From: Schizochytrium sp. TIO01
Taxonomy: Eukaryota; Sar; Bigyra; Thraustochytrida; Thraustochytriidae
Assembly (NCBI GenBank): GCA_004764695.1
Contig: SMSO01000014.1
Span: forward strand, 3,175,148-3,239,147
Length of the DNA stretch: 64,000 bases
Reading direction: 5' to 3'
Position 1 is the first letter of the stretch. Every line of letters begins with the position of its first letter. The notes under the pieces were generated by a model. The model was not told the DNA's origin and did not search any database. It saw nothing but the letters and a program-made list of their open reading frames with translations. The position numbers and the translations under genes are program-made. Shown piece after piece: positions 37,966 to 46,735 of the stretch.

Positions 37966-38038
37966 AAGCAGCAGCCGCCTGCGGCGCCAGCGTGCCGTTG
38001 TGCCTGAGCTAGCGTTTTGGCTCGGCCTCTTCCGCTGA
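37886..38038 (+). CDS. Upstream ORF (50 codons) ahead of the bHLH gene
   Basis: A 50-codon frame starting at an ATG in strong context (A at -3, G at +4) and ending 72 bases before the bHLH start. It encodes a charged start, ten consecutive alanines from a GCC repeat (37,937-37,966), then an Arg-rich piece and a hydrophobic end. If the transcript begins upstream of 37,886, ribosomes would meet this frame first, so it could repress or condition translation of the main frame. The peptide itself has no known function. It may equally be unexpressed if transcription starts downstream. Confidence 0.35.
37936..37966. repeat. (CCG)n trinucleotide repeat
   Basis: About ten GCC/CCG units, inside the upstream frame of the bHLH gene and probably in its 5' leader. 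Confidence 0.95.
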
Positions 38039-38110
38039 CGCAGTCAAAACTTCCGCGTTCACGTCAGTCTAGTTCATCATTATTGCTGAGGCCGACTAAT
38101 CTCACTTACC

Positions 38111-39826
38111 ATGGATCCTCTCGACTTCGGCGAGCTCGAGGACCTCGACAAGCTCCTGATGCAGGAGGGCGCAGCTGTGTCATCCTCTTCATCCTCTCAC
38201 GCTGCGGAGGCACAGCGTGCCTGGAGGCCGCGTGGGGCCTCGTTCATGTCTGTGGGTTCACACGCTGCGCCACTCCTGGGCTCGCATGCTGGTGCTTATG
38301 ATGGTCAGATGCACTCGGGCCAGGGCCACCTGCAACACATGCAGCACCAACAACACATGCAACAGCAGCACATGCAGCACATGCAGCATCTTCAGGCCCA
38401 GGCGTACGGAAACGCTGCCCATCTTCACCATAATCTTCAACAAAATCTTCAACAAAATCAACATAGCCACGGCAACAATCCGCTTGCGCTCGACTACCAG
38501 ATTGAGTCCGAGGACAGCGACGATGGACTTCTTCGCATGACTGCTGTATCGTCTAAAAACGGAAATGCATCGGCCCTAAGAACCCCGGGGGCTTCAAGCT
38601 TTGCAATGCCAATCTCTCCGGCCTTCCACCCAGGAGCGCAATCCCCTCTGCCACCATCTCTTTCGATGCATTCTTTGCACTCGCAGACGTCTTCAAGGAT
38701 TAATGTAGGCTCTGCAAACATCCTCAACAGCAGCGCCAAATCATCTGCTACTGACTCTAATACTGAGAATGCCAAGAAATCCAACTCGGATGCGGCGAAA
38801 CGGACTGCTAGCACAGCCAGTTCTGAAGATAAAAGCATGGGTCAGGACAACGAAGACGATGACGACGACGATGCTAACAACGGAGGTGGCGCCAAAGATG
38901 GCGACAAGAATGGCAAGAGGACCGGCAAGTTTGACCGCATCCGGAAGAGTTTCAGGGAGAAACAGCGCCGTGCAGAGCACAGCGAGATCTTTACGTCTCT
39001 TGCTCGCACGCTCGGTATGAACCCAAGGCAGCAGCGTGGAGAACTCCTCCAAGCTGCTGTAAACGCACTGAACTCCTTGACGGAGGAAAACCGTATGCTG
39101 AGATCGCACATGGTCATGATGCAGGCGCGGGCGGTAGCTACCATCGAAAGCTTCACGGGAATGCCGAGCATGTATGGACATCCTGGCATGGGATCTCCTG
39201 CGGCAGCAGCGGCAGCTGCTATGTGCGGAGGACCTGGAATGCCGGGTATGGGCATGCCAGGGATGATGCCCCCAGGTTTCTTCCCAGGAGCTCCCTACGG
39301 ACAACCGCACATGGGTCAGCACGGCTTTGGCAACCCGGGCCAGCAGGGCATTAACGTGAATAAGCAACACATGCAGCAAGCTGCCAATATGAATAGTGGA
39401 AACAACAATGACTCCACAGAGCAGGTGCAGAAACGCCGCAGATTGAGCAGTGACGGCTGCTCACCTGGCGCATGTGGTACTCTCAAGCCAACTCAGACAA
39501 ACTGCCAGCAACAGCAGCAGCAAAACTCTGACCAAGCTGGGGAAATGCAACAGACGCAAGAATTTCAAAAGGCTAAATCACTTGCGCCTCGGGAATCAAA
39601 TTCTATGGGCTCACTGGTGCCACCGATGCACATGATGGCTGCTATGATGGAGCAGGAGGACAATCAGAGACAGATCAATCACACAAGCAATTTCGATACG
39701 GACGAATCGAAATCAACAAATCAAACACACGAAAGTCGCTGCCCCCCTCCTCTCTCATCGCCAAATACGTCAATGTACGAAAACGATTCAAACAGCAATA
39801 TCATCACGCATTCGCATTGCGCGTAA
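38111..39826 (+). CDS. bHLH transcription factor with Gln/His/Met-rich regions
   Basis: A 571-residue nuclear protein with one basic helix-loop-helix domain at about 274-332. The basic region reads RKSFREKQRR (278-287); Lys279, Glu283, Arg286 and Arg287 sit at the E-box-contact positions, so binding to a CANNTG site is expected. Helix 1 runs to about Leu301, a short loop contains MNPRQQ, and helix 2 (310-333) has the usual Leu/Ala heptads. An acidic cluster (248-254) precedes the domain. The rest is low-complexity: an acidic N-terminus (1-20), a Gln/His/Met-rich tract (66-118), an Ala run (364-370), a Met/Pro/Gly-rich part (374-395) and a basic KRRR motif (441-444) that may be a nuclear signal. 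The ATG has A at -3. It is convergent with the EHD-like gene. Targets are unknown. Confidence 0.87.
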   Translation: MDPLDFGELEDLDKLLMQEGAAVSSSSSSHAAEAQRAWRPRGASFMSVGSHAAPLLGSHAGAYDGQMHSGQGHLQHMQHQQHMQQQHMQHMQHLQAQAYGNAAHLHHNLQQNLQQNQHSHGNNPLALDYQIESEDSDDGLLRMTAVSSKNGNASALRTPGASSFAMPISPAFHPGAQSPLPPSLSMHSLHSQTSSRINVGSANILNSSAKSSATDSNTENAKKSNSDAAKRTASTASSEDKSMGQDNEDDDDDDANNGGGAKDGDKNGKRTGKFDRIRKSFREKQRRAEHSEIFTSLARTLGMNPRQQRGELLQAAVNALNSLTEENRMLRSHMVMMQARAVATIESFTGMPSMYGHPGMGSPAAAAAAAMCGGPGMPGMGMPGMMPPGFFPGAPYGQPHMGQHGFGNPGQQGINVNKQHMQQAANMNSGNNNDSTEQVQKRRRLSSDGCSPGACGTLKPTQTNCQQQQQQNSDQAGEMQQTQEFQKAKSLAPRESNSMGSLVPPMHMMAAMMEQEDNQRQINHTSNFDTDESKSTNQTHESRCPPPLSSPNTSMYENDSNSNIITHSHCA

Positions 39827-41159
39827 CCTAGCTGTACTGTCTTCTCGTTTACATGTAGGTCAGCCCGCTGGCCAGCTAGCCAGTAAGCCAGCTAGGCTCC
39901 TTCTATATTTGATAGCTTTGATTGCACCGCGAGATTGCTTGGGGTGGGCACTTCCGTTTGTCTGCCTTGTAGGCGATATTCATTCCATCTATCACACTCC
40001 TTCTGTCTCGGGTGTGCTCGCTGTGTTTTTCTTACTTTTCATTTCTTCTCTTTTTCTACCTACGACGTCATCGCCAGTGCTCTCAATAAAACACCCTTGC
40101 GCTACTTCAATTGCGCTCCAAACTTGTTCTTTCGCTCACATTGTGGTCGTCTTTTGGCGAGCTCGGTCATCTTGGGAACAACTAGATTCGTTATCACCAG
40201 AAATTTGTGAACGAACACTTGTCTGCGTGTTGAACAAATGAATCTATGTGGGAGTGTTTCGCATCACTAATTTCCTTGAGATTTTGCTGCCTGGTATATA
40301 AGAACGTAGTCAAGTCTCATTGTATTTCTCTCTTTTAAAACTACAATACGCTAAGTAAAGGACTAGCCAACTTTGTCCTTTGTTATATCTCCTGTTAGTT
40401 TCTTTTCCCTCCTTTCCTTGTTGTTTGTTCGAAGAGTCGCCTTGGTTGTGTTTTTTGCAGATCCATCCATCTAAAGCCGTCACTTCGATTCACGAGTTGT
40501 TTGCAAATGTTGCGGACCTCACCTTTTCCAACCACGCAACTGCGATATTTAACTTCATGAGTATTAATTATTGTTGATATTGAAAATAACAATTGAATAT
40601 GCAGACCTACCTAACGTATACAGTAAAATTTCTGAACGTCAAATTTCCATCTGTGCTTTTCTCACATGCTGCCCTAATGCTAAAGACCTCTGACTTGAGT
40701 CCCCACATTATAAGTTCTCTTTATACTTAAGACTACTCCTATCAATCCTTTTTTTTTTTAATTGAGAAAGAAAACGTTGTAGACTGAGTATATCAGTCAT
40801 CAGCTGCAAGCTGTGCCCCAGTCTTACGAGGTGTACTTGCTTTACTACTACTTCGTTATTTTCAAAATAATATTGTTTTTTTTTAATGAATTCTTTGGTT
40901 ACGGCAGGATATGAATATGAAGGAGTCAGACGCAAGCAGCCGCTGTCATGTCAATAGCCGCCGCGTGCAGCCTTACTTTGTTGGTTGTCTAAACTAGGCA
41001 AATTTGAATATATGTCTGTAGCTATAGCTTTTCAATAAAGTGAGAACTGCTTGTTGTGATTTGTGATTTGTGTTGGTTTTGGTTTTGGTTTTGAGAGTTG
41101 TCTTTCTAAGTTGAGAGCAAATAGTAATAACCCGGTGGATCATTCATCCGCAATCCTGA
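39827..41159. other. Convergent intergenic region between bHLH and EHD-like genes
   Basis: This holds the two 3' flanks. CTAG-rich words (39,830-39,900) follow the bHLH stop. A GGTTTT triple repeat lies at 41,075-41,093, close to the EHD-like stop codon. No coding frame is convincing. Confidence 0.5.
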
Positions 41160-42776
41160 CTACTTTTTCGAGGCACCGATGGCAGGCTGCGCCTCACGGC
41201 GCAACTCAGGAACCTTACTATCAACGATTTCATCGATGGAACGAAGGGCACGGGGAGTAACACGGGGTAAGTTTGCCACACCAAGAGTCTGCAAAGCAGA
41301 CTTGAGATGAGGACGTACACGAATCCACAAGCTCTCCACAAACTGATCGCGATCGGCCAGCTCCTTCACATACATGCGACGAAAGAGCTCGTCAAGGAAG
41401 GTATCCTCAACCATACGAGCCGCCTTCTGCTGCAAAATGTGGTTGCCCCAGAGGTAAACACCAGCTGCACCAGCAAGACTAGACGCAGAGAGGGTCAACG
41501 AGAAACCCCAGATGCTGGGCGCAAGGTAAATCGCTGCCAAAGACACCATGTTGCCACCCAGGCCAACACCGATCGAAGTCAACGTGCTCTTGCGCTTTTC
41601 AGCCTGATACTCAACTCTGATCATCTCGAGTACCTCCATGTGCATTCGCAAGAGGCGAGCAGAGTCATAAAGGTGAGTAATCATGTTGTCAATACGACGA
41701 TCCGGGGCACGCATGACCTCATCAATGACGTCCTGGCGCGTGGACTCGAGGTCTTGAAGGGAGTTCCTCCAGCTCATTTCCGGGTTGACCACATTGAACT
41801 CAATCTGCTCACGATGCTGGTCCTGAAACTTGAGCGTCTTGCCTGCATTGCCCTTGTCGGATGTCACCGGTGTGTACATGGTGTAGATTCGCGGCAAGTC
41901 CTTACGGGGAATAACCTTGGACAGGTTCCAGCAGAGCGAACCATACGCACGTGCGAAGTCATGGATTTTCTTGAACTGGTCCACCTTGTTCAAAACAATG
42001 TGGAGCTTGTGGTCCATTCCAGCAAGAGAGTTTGTCAGTACAGAGAGTGTTTCACCCGTGGTACCAGGCTTATCCGGGTCAAAGAAGAGCAAAATGACAT
42101 CTGCACGCTCCGCAAACCAGCGCGTGGTGCCCTCAAAGTCGTATCCGCGATCACTGCGAATTTTATCTGGCGAAGAGTAAGACACGCTGTCCACAGCGCT
42201 ATCGATCATTCCTGGACTGTCCACAAGCATAAGGTCGTCAATGCGAAGGTCCGAGCGGATCTTGAGGTGCGTGTGGTGAATCAAATTTGGGCCAAATGTA
42301 CGCAAACCTGCAAAACCCATGTCTGGACTTCCGACAAGCGTAGGTCCATCTTGATCCATATCCTCCCTGCCAGGTACAATAATTGTAAATCCATCATCTG
42401 TCGGTGCCACGCCAGTGTTCTGCACGCGCCGCTCAAGCACATGGTTGATGAAGCTCGACTTTCCTGAGGAGTGGTTGCCCAAGAGGAAGACAAAAGGCAG
42501 TGGCGTGCGAGCCATATTGGTCTCAAGAGGGCCATTGAATTGGTCGTTGAGCGGGGCCAAGATGCCCTTCACGATTTCGTCAGACTTGCGGTTCACATGC
42601 GCGGTGAGACCACTCTTTCCGCCTCCTGTGCCCACCTGGAGCCCATTCTGCGCTTCAGCCTCATCACTTGATGACGAAGAGGGCCACAAGCGGTAGCCGC
42701 GCAGCTGCTGCGCTAAAGGAGACGCGCGGAGCAGAAGGCCGCGAGAAAGTGCCAGGCCACGACGGTCGATAATCAT
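41160..42776 (-). CDS. EHD-like dynamin-superfamily GTPase, probably mitochondrial
   Basis: A 538-residue GTPase. G1 is GNHSSGKSS (100-108), the G2 threonine is in APTDDGF (124-130), G3 is DSPG (186-189) and G4 is NKVD (263-266). The RGYDF...WFAERAD block (210-226), followed by ILLFFDPDKPG and later RAYGSLCWNLSKVI, is the signature of Eps15-homology-domain (EHD) proteins, which bind and tubulate membranes. It differs from EHDs in three ways: no EH domain at the C-terminus; an N-terminus (1-30) rich in Arg, Leu and Ser with almost no acidic residues, like a mitochondrial presequence; and a hydrophobic region at about 403-445 able to span or insert into a membrane. The chosen ATG at 42776 is the first in frame; upstream codons are non-ATG. 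A role in inner or outer mitochondrial membrane remodelling is inferred. Confidence 0.85.
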   Translation of the reverse strand: MIIDRRGLALSRGLLLRASPLAQQLRGYRLWPSSSSSDEAEAQNGLQVGTGGGKSGLTAHVNRKSDEIVKGILAPLNDQFNGPLETNMARTPLPFVFLLGNHSSGKSSFINHVLERRVQNTGVAPTDDGFTIIVPGREDMDQDGPTLVGSPDMGFAGLRTFGPNLIHHTHLKIRSDLRIDDLMLVDSPGMIDSAVDSVSYSSPDKIRSDRGYDFEGTTRWFAERADVILLFFDPDKPGTTGETLSVLTNSLAGMDHKLHIVLNKVDQFKKIHDFARAYGSLCWNLSKVIPRKDLPRIYTMYTPVTSDKGNAGKTLKFQDQHREQIEFNVVNPEMSWRNSLQDLESTRQDVIDEVMRAPDRRIDNMITHLYDSARLLRMHMEVLEMIRVEYQAEKRKSTLTSIGVGLGGNMVSLAAIYLAPSIWGFSLTLSASSLAGAAGVYLWGNHILQQKAARMVEDTFLDELFRRMYVKELADRDQFVESLWIRVRPHLKSALQTLGVANLPRVTPRALRSIDEIVDSKVPELRREAQPAIGASKK

Positions 42777-43593
42777 CGTGCTCGAGCGCACGCGTGGCGA
42801 GCGGGAGCCGAGAGTTTGGCTGTTTGATTGTTTGCTTTTTTCATTGCATTGCTTGCGTCAGATGATAGAGGAAGGCCTCTTGTCCTCAATTCAAGTGAAA
42901 TAATTTCTTACCTGTTGATTGTGACACAGAAAGTAGAGTATAGCTTTTATATTTTTTATAACCTATTGTAGGAAATTGGCCAAAAGAGATGATTTTAATG
43001 ACTAAGATTTTTGTCTCCACCGCAGATTCAGATAGAGGCTTACAAGAGCTAATAACGTTTACAGTAGGAATAAGGGTAATATCTTGTCGATAATGGAGGG
43101 AGGACATTAATGTTGCCACCAAATACAGATTGTAAAATAGCAAGCTTCTGTGCGTGGGGTGTAAAATCTGGTCTAGGACAAGAAAGAGTGAGATTTATAA
43201 AGAAAAAAAAAAAACTTGCGGAAATGGTCTGAGACTGAAGCTGGAAAAGAGAGAATGTGTAAACTGGAACAAGTACTTGGAGAAAGAATTATACGATGGA
43301 AAGTTACCAAACAGGATTTAAAAACAGTGGTTGGAGTTGAGGAACTTTCCTTGCAAGATGAGGGCAGAAAAAAAGTGGAACCTGAACTCATTACTCCATC
43401 AAAATTAGAATATCAGTTGTTTCACTCACTTTGTGCGCATAGATAAATACTGTGCTCGTTCTATATTACAGCCCTGCGGCTCCTAAAACTCATGTAGTAA
43501 AACCAAGCTTAACCAATCTAGCCGCACAATAAAAATAGTTTAGAGATATTTAAACGTATATCCACTGCACATGAATGCTTACTTCAGCTGTTT
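42777..43593. other. Intergenic between EHD-like and NAGLU genes
   Basis: Promoter side of the EHD-like gene and 3' flank of NAGLU. A purine-rich plus-strand frame at 43,201-43,446 encodes about 80 Lys/Glu-rich residues; its start codon is not ATG and the first ATG is at 43,255. It could be chance in a purine-rich stretch. I do not call it a gene. Confidence 0.4.
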
Positions 43594-46131
43594 TTACTTC
43601 AGTTGTTCAGGCTTTCCATGAGATTCCATATCAGACACATCTTGTAACACCGAGAGCAAATAACCCGAACTCCAAGGGGTGTTCGGCGGCTCGTGAGAGT
43701 AGCGTGCAGGGGGTTTCCCACTAGCAATGTACTCGTCTTCAATCTCTTGAAAACGATCGAAAGCAGCCTTTGACGGCTGGCCGTCTCTCAGAACCATCTT
43801 GATCCAAACCCTCCACCTAGGAAAGTGAATACCTTGTGCTGAGTCGCCTGTCAGTCGTGAGGCATAGGAATCTAGAGCCATTGTATGTTCTGACCAGCGA
43901 GTATAAAGCTCTCGTAAATCACGAAGCTCTCCCGGTCCTGCTACACTTGGGTCTACACTATCAGCACTGTTTTGCCACATCCAGTGCGAATTTAATAATA
44001 CCTGCATGTGATCAAGAATCTGGTCTAAATTCTCAGCAAGAACTAGCATATCATCGTGATCCGATTCATGATAAAAGCCACGACGAAAAATTCGCTCAAT
44101 TCTTGAGGTTGTCACCAGCGCTTTATCACACAGTACCTGACGCCCAAAGTCAATTAAATCATAGTGCAAAACTCCTCGCGCAGCGCTTCCAGGAAGCGAA
44201 TGCAGAGCACCTCGAGCCAGCATAGTTGCGCATCTCTGAAACTTGGCTGGTGCATAGCCAATATCAGTAGGTTGGAACATGCGATGACGCACATGCATTC
44301 GTGGAGGTAAACTTAAGATGCACTTGGTGTTTCCCCAGCCTACAAGGTCTTTCGGACGACTGTAGACTGTCATGAAAGCACAGGTCCAAGCCTCCATAAG
44401 CGATTCTTGGCCCTGGGTAGATTCCGTGCCCAAGCGATAACGAGCCCGTGCCCAGGAGCGTACCCAAGTTTCTACTGACACGGCTTCGTTATGTTCCCAT
44501 GCTAGATCAAGTACATGATGGTAAACAATTTCATTTTGCTCAATTCCTTCCATGGCAAGGCCAAGACCTTGTACTTTGCCTTCTTGAATAGCGAGGTTGA
44601 TGGATTCCTTTACGTGGCGCATTTCCCCGGCAAGGCCACGATTTCCACCAAAATTATGGAGGTAGGTCCACACCAGCCTTGCGTCTTCGAGCACAGGAGC
44701 AAGGCGTTTCCATTGAGGACGTTTCTCGCCATGAAGGTCAAGATATAAAACTCGATCACGAGGGACTGCATCAAGAAACTCCTTAGCTTTCTCTAGAGGC
44801 CAGTCCGCACCGCCATGCGCAAGGAACCACATTTGAACAACAAATATAGCTGTCGGGTCGAGGCGGTGTACAGGATCAAAAACAGCATGGAAGGCTGTTC
44901 CAACAGCCATTCCCGGCTCCATTTCATTATATAAATCGCAAGAATAGTATCGCGTTGGGATGCGGGCAAGCTCCGCCTCGAACTCCCGAAGTTGAACATC
45001 AAGAAAACGAGCGGAGAGTTCTGACGCAAGCGGGTCTTCTGGATGCAGTCGAGCTAAGTTAGTGTATCGTGGGTGGTGAAAGCCTGACCACGAAGAACCC
45101 TGTTCAGTTACTGCAAGTTCTGCAACCTGCTGAGGAACATAAAGATTGAAAGCAGGTAGGATTGGAGAGATCCCTAGATCGCCCATTCGCCAAAGAATTT
45201 TGTGTTGCAGTTTCAAATGAGCCTGCATAAGCTCGCTCATCATTGGTGTTCCAACTCGTTGAATATTACCCATACGTTGCCAAGATAAGTACATAGATCC
45301 CGTAAAGAATGCCTCTCGATCAAAAGTCCCAGGGGAGAGCAACTTGGTATAAACACGGTCCCAAAGTGCTTCTTGTCCGGAATGAGCGAGGGCCAAATTA
45401 ACTCCATGCAAAGCCATCCAGTCAAGCTCATCTTCCCAGCGTGCCCAGCCCCAAGTGGCCATGCTATAACTCCAAGTGACCTGGTTGAGATAATAACGAT
45501 GATTTACACGAGCTTTAAAACGACCTTTTCTCAACTTTACATTGTGCAAGCATGAGAACCCTTGCGGAAACGTCTCCTTGCGAGATGCCCAAGACAAGAG
45601 ATCGATGCCACAATCATTACGATACAGGTCCCCGAGGCCATACGATAGCGCACTCAAGCTACTTCCACGGATGTGAATATGGTTTGACTTTCTGGCAAAC
45701 TCATACCAGTCCAATTTGTCTTGTTGATGGCTTTTGTATGCATCAAGGAGTTCAAATTGTACCTTACCAATGTCCAACTCGGGTAGCCTACGTTGAGCAA
45801 GATCATACAGTCCTTGAACATCATTAATATGTTGTCCACTTTGCACCCCCCTATAATGAGAAATTAAACTCTCAAAAGATGGTACCCAGCGATCTGATTG
45901 TACCCACAACTTTGACGACTTTGTAATTGGTAAGTCTGCAGAATCGGTTGCCATCCGAAATAGAGATCTTGCACAAAGCAAGATTGATGCTAGCAAAAGA
46001 ATTAAATATAAGCCTTTTCTTGCAGACCATTCACAATGTTTACGCCGGGCACACTCCCGAAGGATTTGTTTCACATTTCGATCAACGGTGACAACAGCTC
46101 TTCGATACGAAAGCAGTAGCTTCTTTTTCAT
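43594..46131 (-). CDS. Alpha-N-acetylglucosaminidase (NAGLU family, GH89)
   Basis: An 845-residue glycoside hydrolase of family GH89. In animals NAGLU removes terminal alpha-N-acetylglucosamine from heparan sulfate in lysosomes. The conserved core is clear: NQVTWSYSMATWGWARWEDELDWMALHGVNLALAHSGQE starts at 216 (split here only for length in my description), FFTGSMYLSWQRMGN (275-289), ISPILPAF (321-328), the YNEMEP block with Glu403 and the MEGIEQNE block with Glu528. These correspond to the two catalytic glutamates of human NAGLU. The N-terminus has a positive cytosolic head (1-39) and one hydrophobic helix (40-57), so the protein looks like a type II membrane protein rather than a secreted one. 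There is no NxS/T sequon anywhere. ATG at 46131. Natural substrate in this organism is unknown. Confidence 0.92.
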   Translation of the reverse strand: MKKKLLLSYRRAVVTVDRNVKQILRECARRKHCEWSARKGLYLILLLASILLCARSLFRMATDSADLPITKSSKLWVQSDRWVPSFESLISHYRGVQSGQHINDVQGLYDLAQRRLPELDIGKVQFELLDAYKSHQQDKLDWYEFARKSNHIHIRGSSLSALSYGLGDLYRNDCGIDLLSWASRKETFPQGFSCLHNVKLRKGRFKARVNHRYYLNQVTWSYSMATWGWARWEDELDWMALHGVNLALAHSGQEALWDRVYTKLLSPGTFDREAFFTGSMYLSWQRMGNIQRVGTPMMSELMQAHLKLQHKILWRMGDLGISPILPAFNLYVPQQVAELAVTEQGSSWSGFHHPRYTNLARLHPEDPLASELSARFLDVQLREFEAELARIPTRYYSCDLYNEMEPGMAVGTAFHAVFDPVHRLDPTAIFVVQMWFLAHGGADWPLEKAKEFLDAVPRDRVLYLDLHGEKRPQWKRLAPVLEDARLVWTYLHNFGGNRGLAGEMRHVKESINLAIQEGKVQGLGLAMEGIEQNEIVYHHVLDLAWEHNEAVSVETWVRSWARARYRLGTESTQGQESLMEAWTCAFMTVYSRPKDLVGWGNTKCILSLPPRMHVRHRMFQPTDIGYAPAKFQRCATMLARGALHSLPGSAARGVLHYDLIDFGRQVLCDKALVTTSRIERIFRRGFYHESDHDDMLVLAENLDQILDHMQVLLNSHWMWQNSADSVDPSVAGPGELRDLRELYTRWSEHTMALDSYASRLTGDSAQGIHFPRWRVWIKMVLRDGQPSKAAFDRFQEIEDEYIASGKPPARYSHEPPNTPWSSGYLLSVLQDVSDMESHGKPEQLK

Positions 46132-46598
46132 ATTCAGATGTTTTGTTCTTAATACCCGCTCTTACTAAATTTAATCCTTTCAAACAAAGTTTCTTTGTGA
46201 TTAATTTAACAAATTGAAGCTCGGAACGTATTATTACACAACGTGCTCCCCTTACCCACTCTTTGATACGCGTGGGTACTCTTCAACTGTTTTTCCACTT
46301 CGAAATCGCAGCGGAATCTTCGCTTGTTTGTCTGGGTGAAGTATTTGTGCACAAACCTGTCCTGCTCTCCACTGAAAGTCTTACTAAAGGCAGCACGACC
46401 CAAGCGCTCCTCAGTCAGAAGAGTGGACTTTGCCAGCGCTCGGGTCAGCCAGACCGTACGCTGCGAGGGTGTTTACAAATCTTGGTTCCAAGCTCTAGCA
46501 CAATGCTCTATAAGTGGTCTAAAACTATAAAAAAAGCATTCTTCTCAAGTTTTATACACACACAATAAAAAAAGGTCTATTTAAAGGAAAGAAAGGGT
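46132..46598. other. Intergenic upstream of NAGLU
   Basis: Probable promoter and 5' leader of NAGLU, which is transcribed leftwards. No clear TATA box and no coding frame of note. Confidence 0.4.
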
Positions 46599-46607
46599 AA
46601 AAAAAAA
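46599..46607 (-). terminator. RNA polymerase III T-run terminator for tRNA-Ser
   Basis: Nine A residues on the plus strand give T9 on the transcribed minus strand, 13 bases after the end of the tRNA gene. This is the normal position and form of a polymerase III terminator. Confidence 0.8.
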
Positions 46608-46620
46608 CATTGGTGGTTTT

Positions 46621-46735
46621 CGAGATGAGCAGGGTTCGAACCTGCGCGGCCGAAGCCATTGGATTACCGGTAGTCCTATTCCCTAAAGAATGGCTACTTC
46701 AAGTCCAACCCGTTAGACCACTCCGGCATCATCCC
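46621..46735 (-). tRNA. tRNA-Ser(UGA) with a 33-nt intron
   Basis: Read on the minus strand from 46735. The acceptor GGGATGA pairs with TCATCTC (one G-T wobble) and the discriminator is G, as expected for serine. The D-arm is closed by CCG/CGG. The anticodon stem is TTGGA/TCCAA and the spliced loop is CTTGAAA, with anticodon TGA at 46,699-46,701. A class II variable arm (GGCTTCGGCC) and a perfect five-pair T-stem (GCAGG/CCTGC) follow. The intron sits at 46,665-46,697, after position 37, the canonical eukaryotic site; the spliced length is 82. The intron folds on itself: GTAG, CC and ATTC pair with GAAT, GG and CTAC with two bulged A residues. CCA is not encoded. Confidence 0.95.

Noticed and set aside
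38111-39826. Polyglutamine/mastermind-like coactivator instead of bHLH factor
   Set aside because: The basic region and both helices with conserved contact residues at 278-333 identify a bHLH domain; the Gln-rich parts are secondary.
41307-42467. 386-codon plus-strand frame
   Set aside because: Lies wholly antisense to the EHD-like GTPase, whose motifs are unmistakable; the antisense product has no recognisable domain and follows from codon bias.
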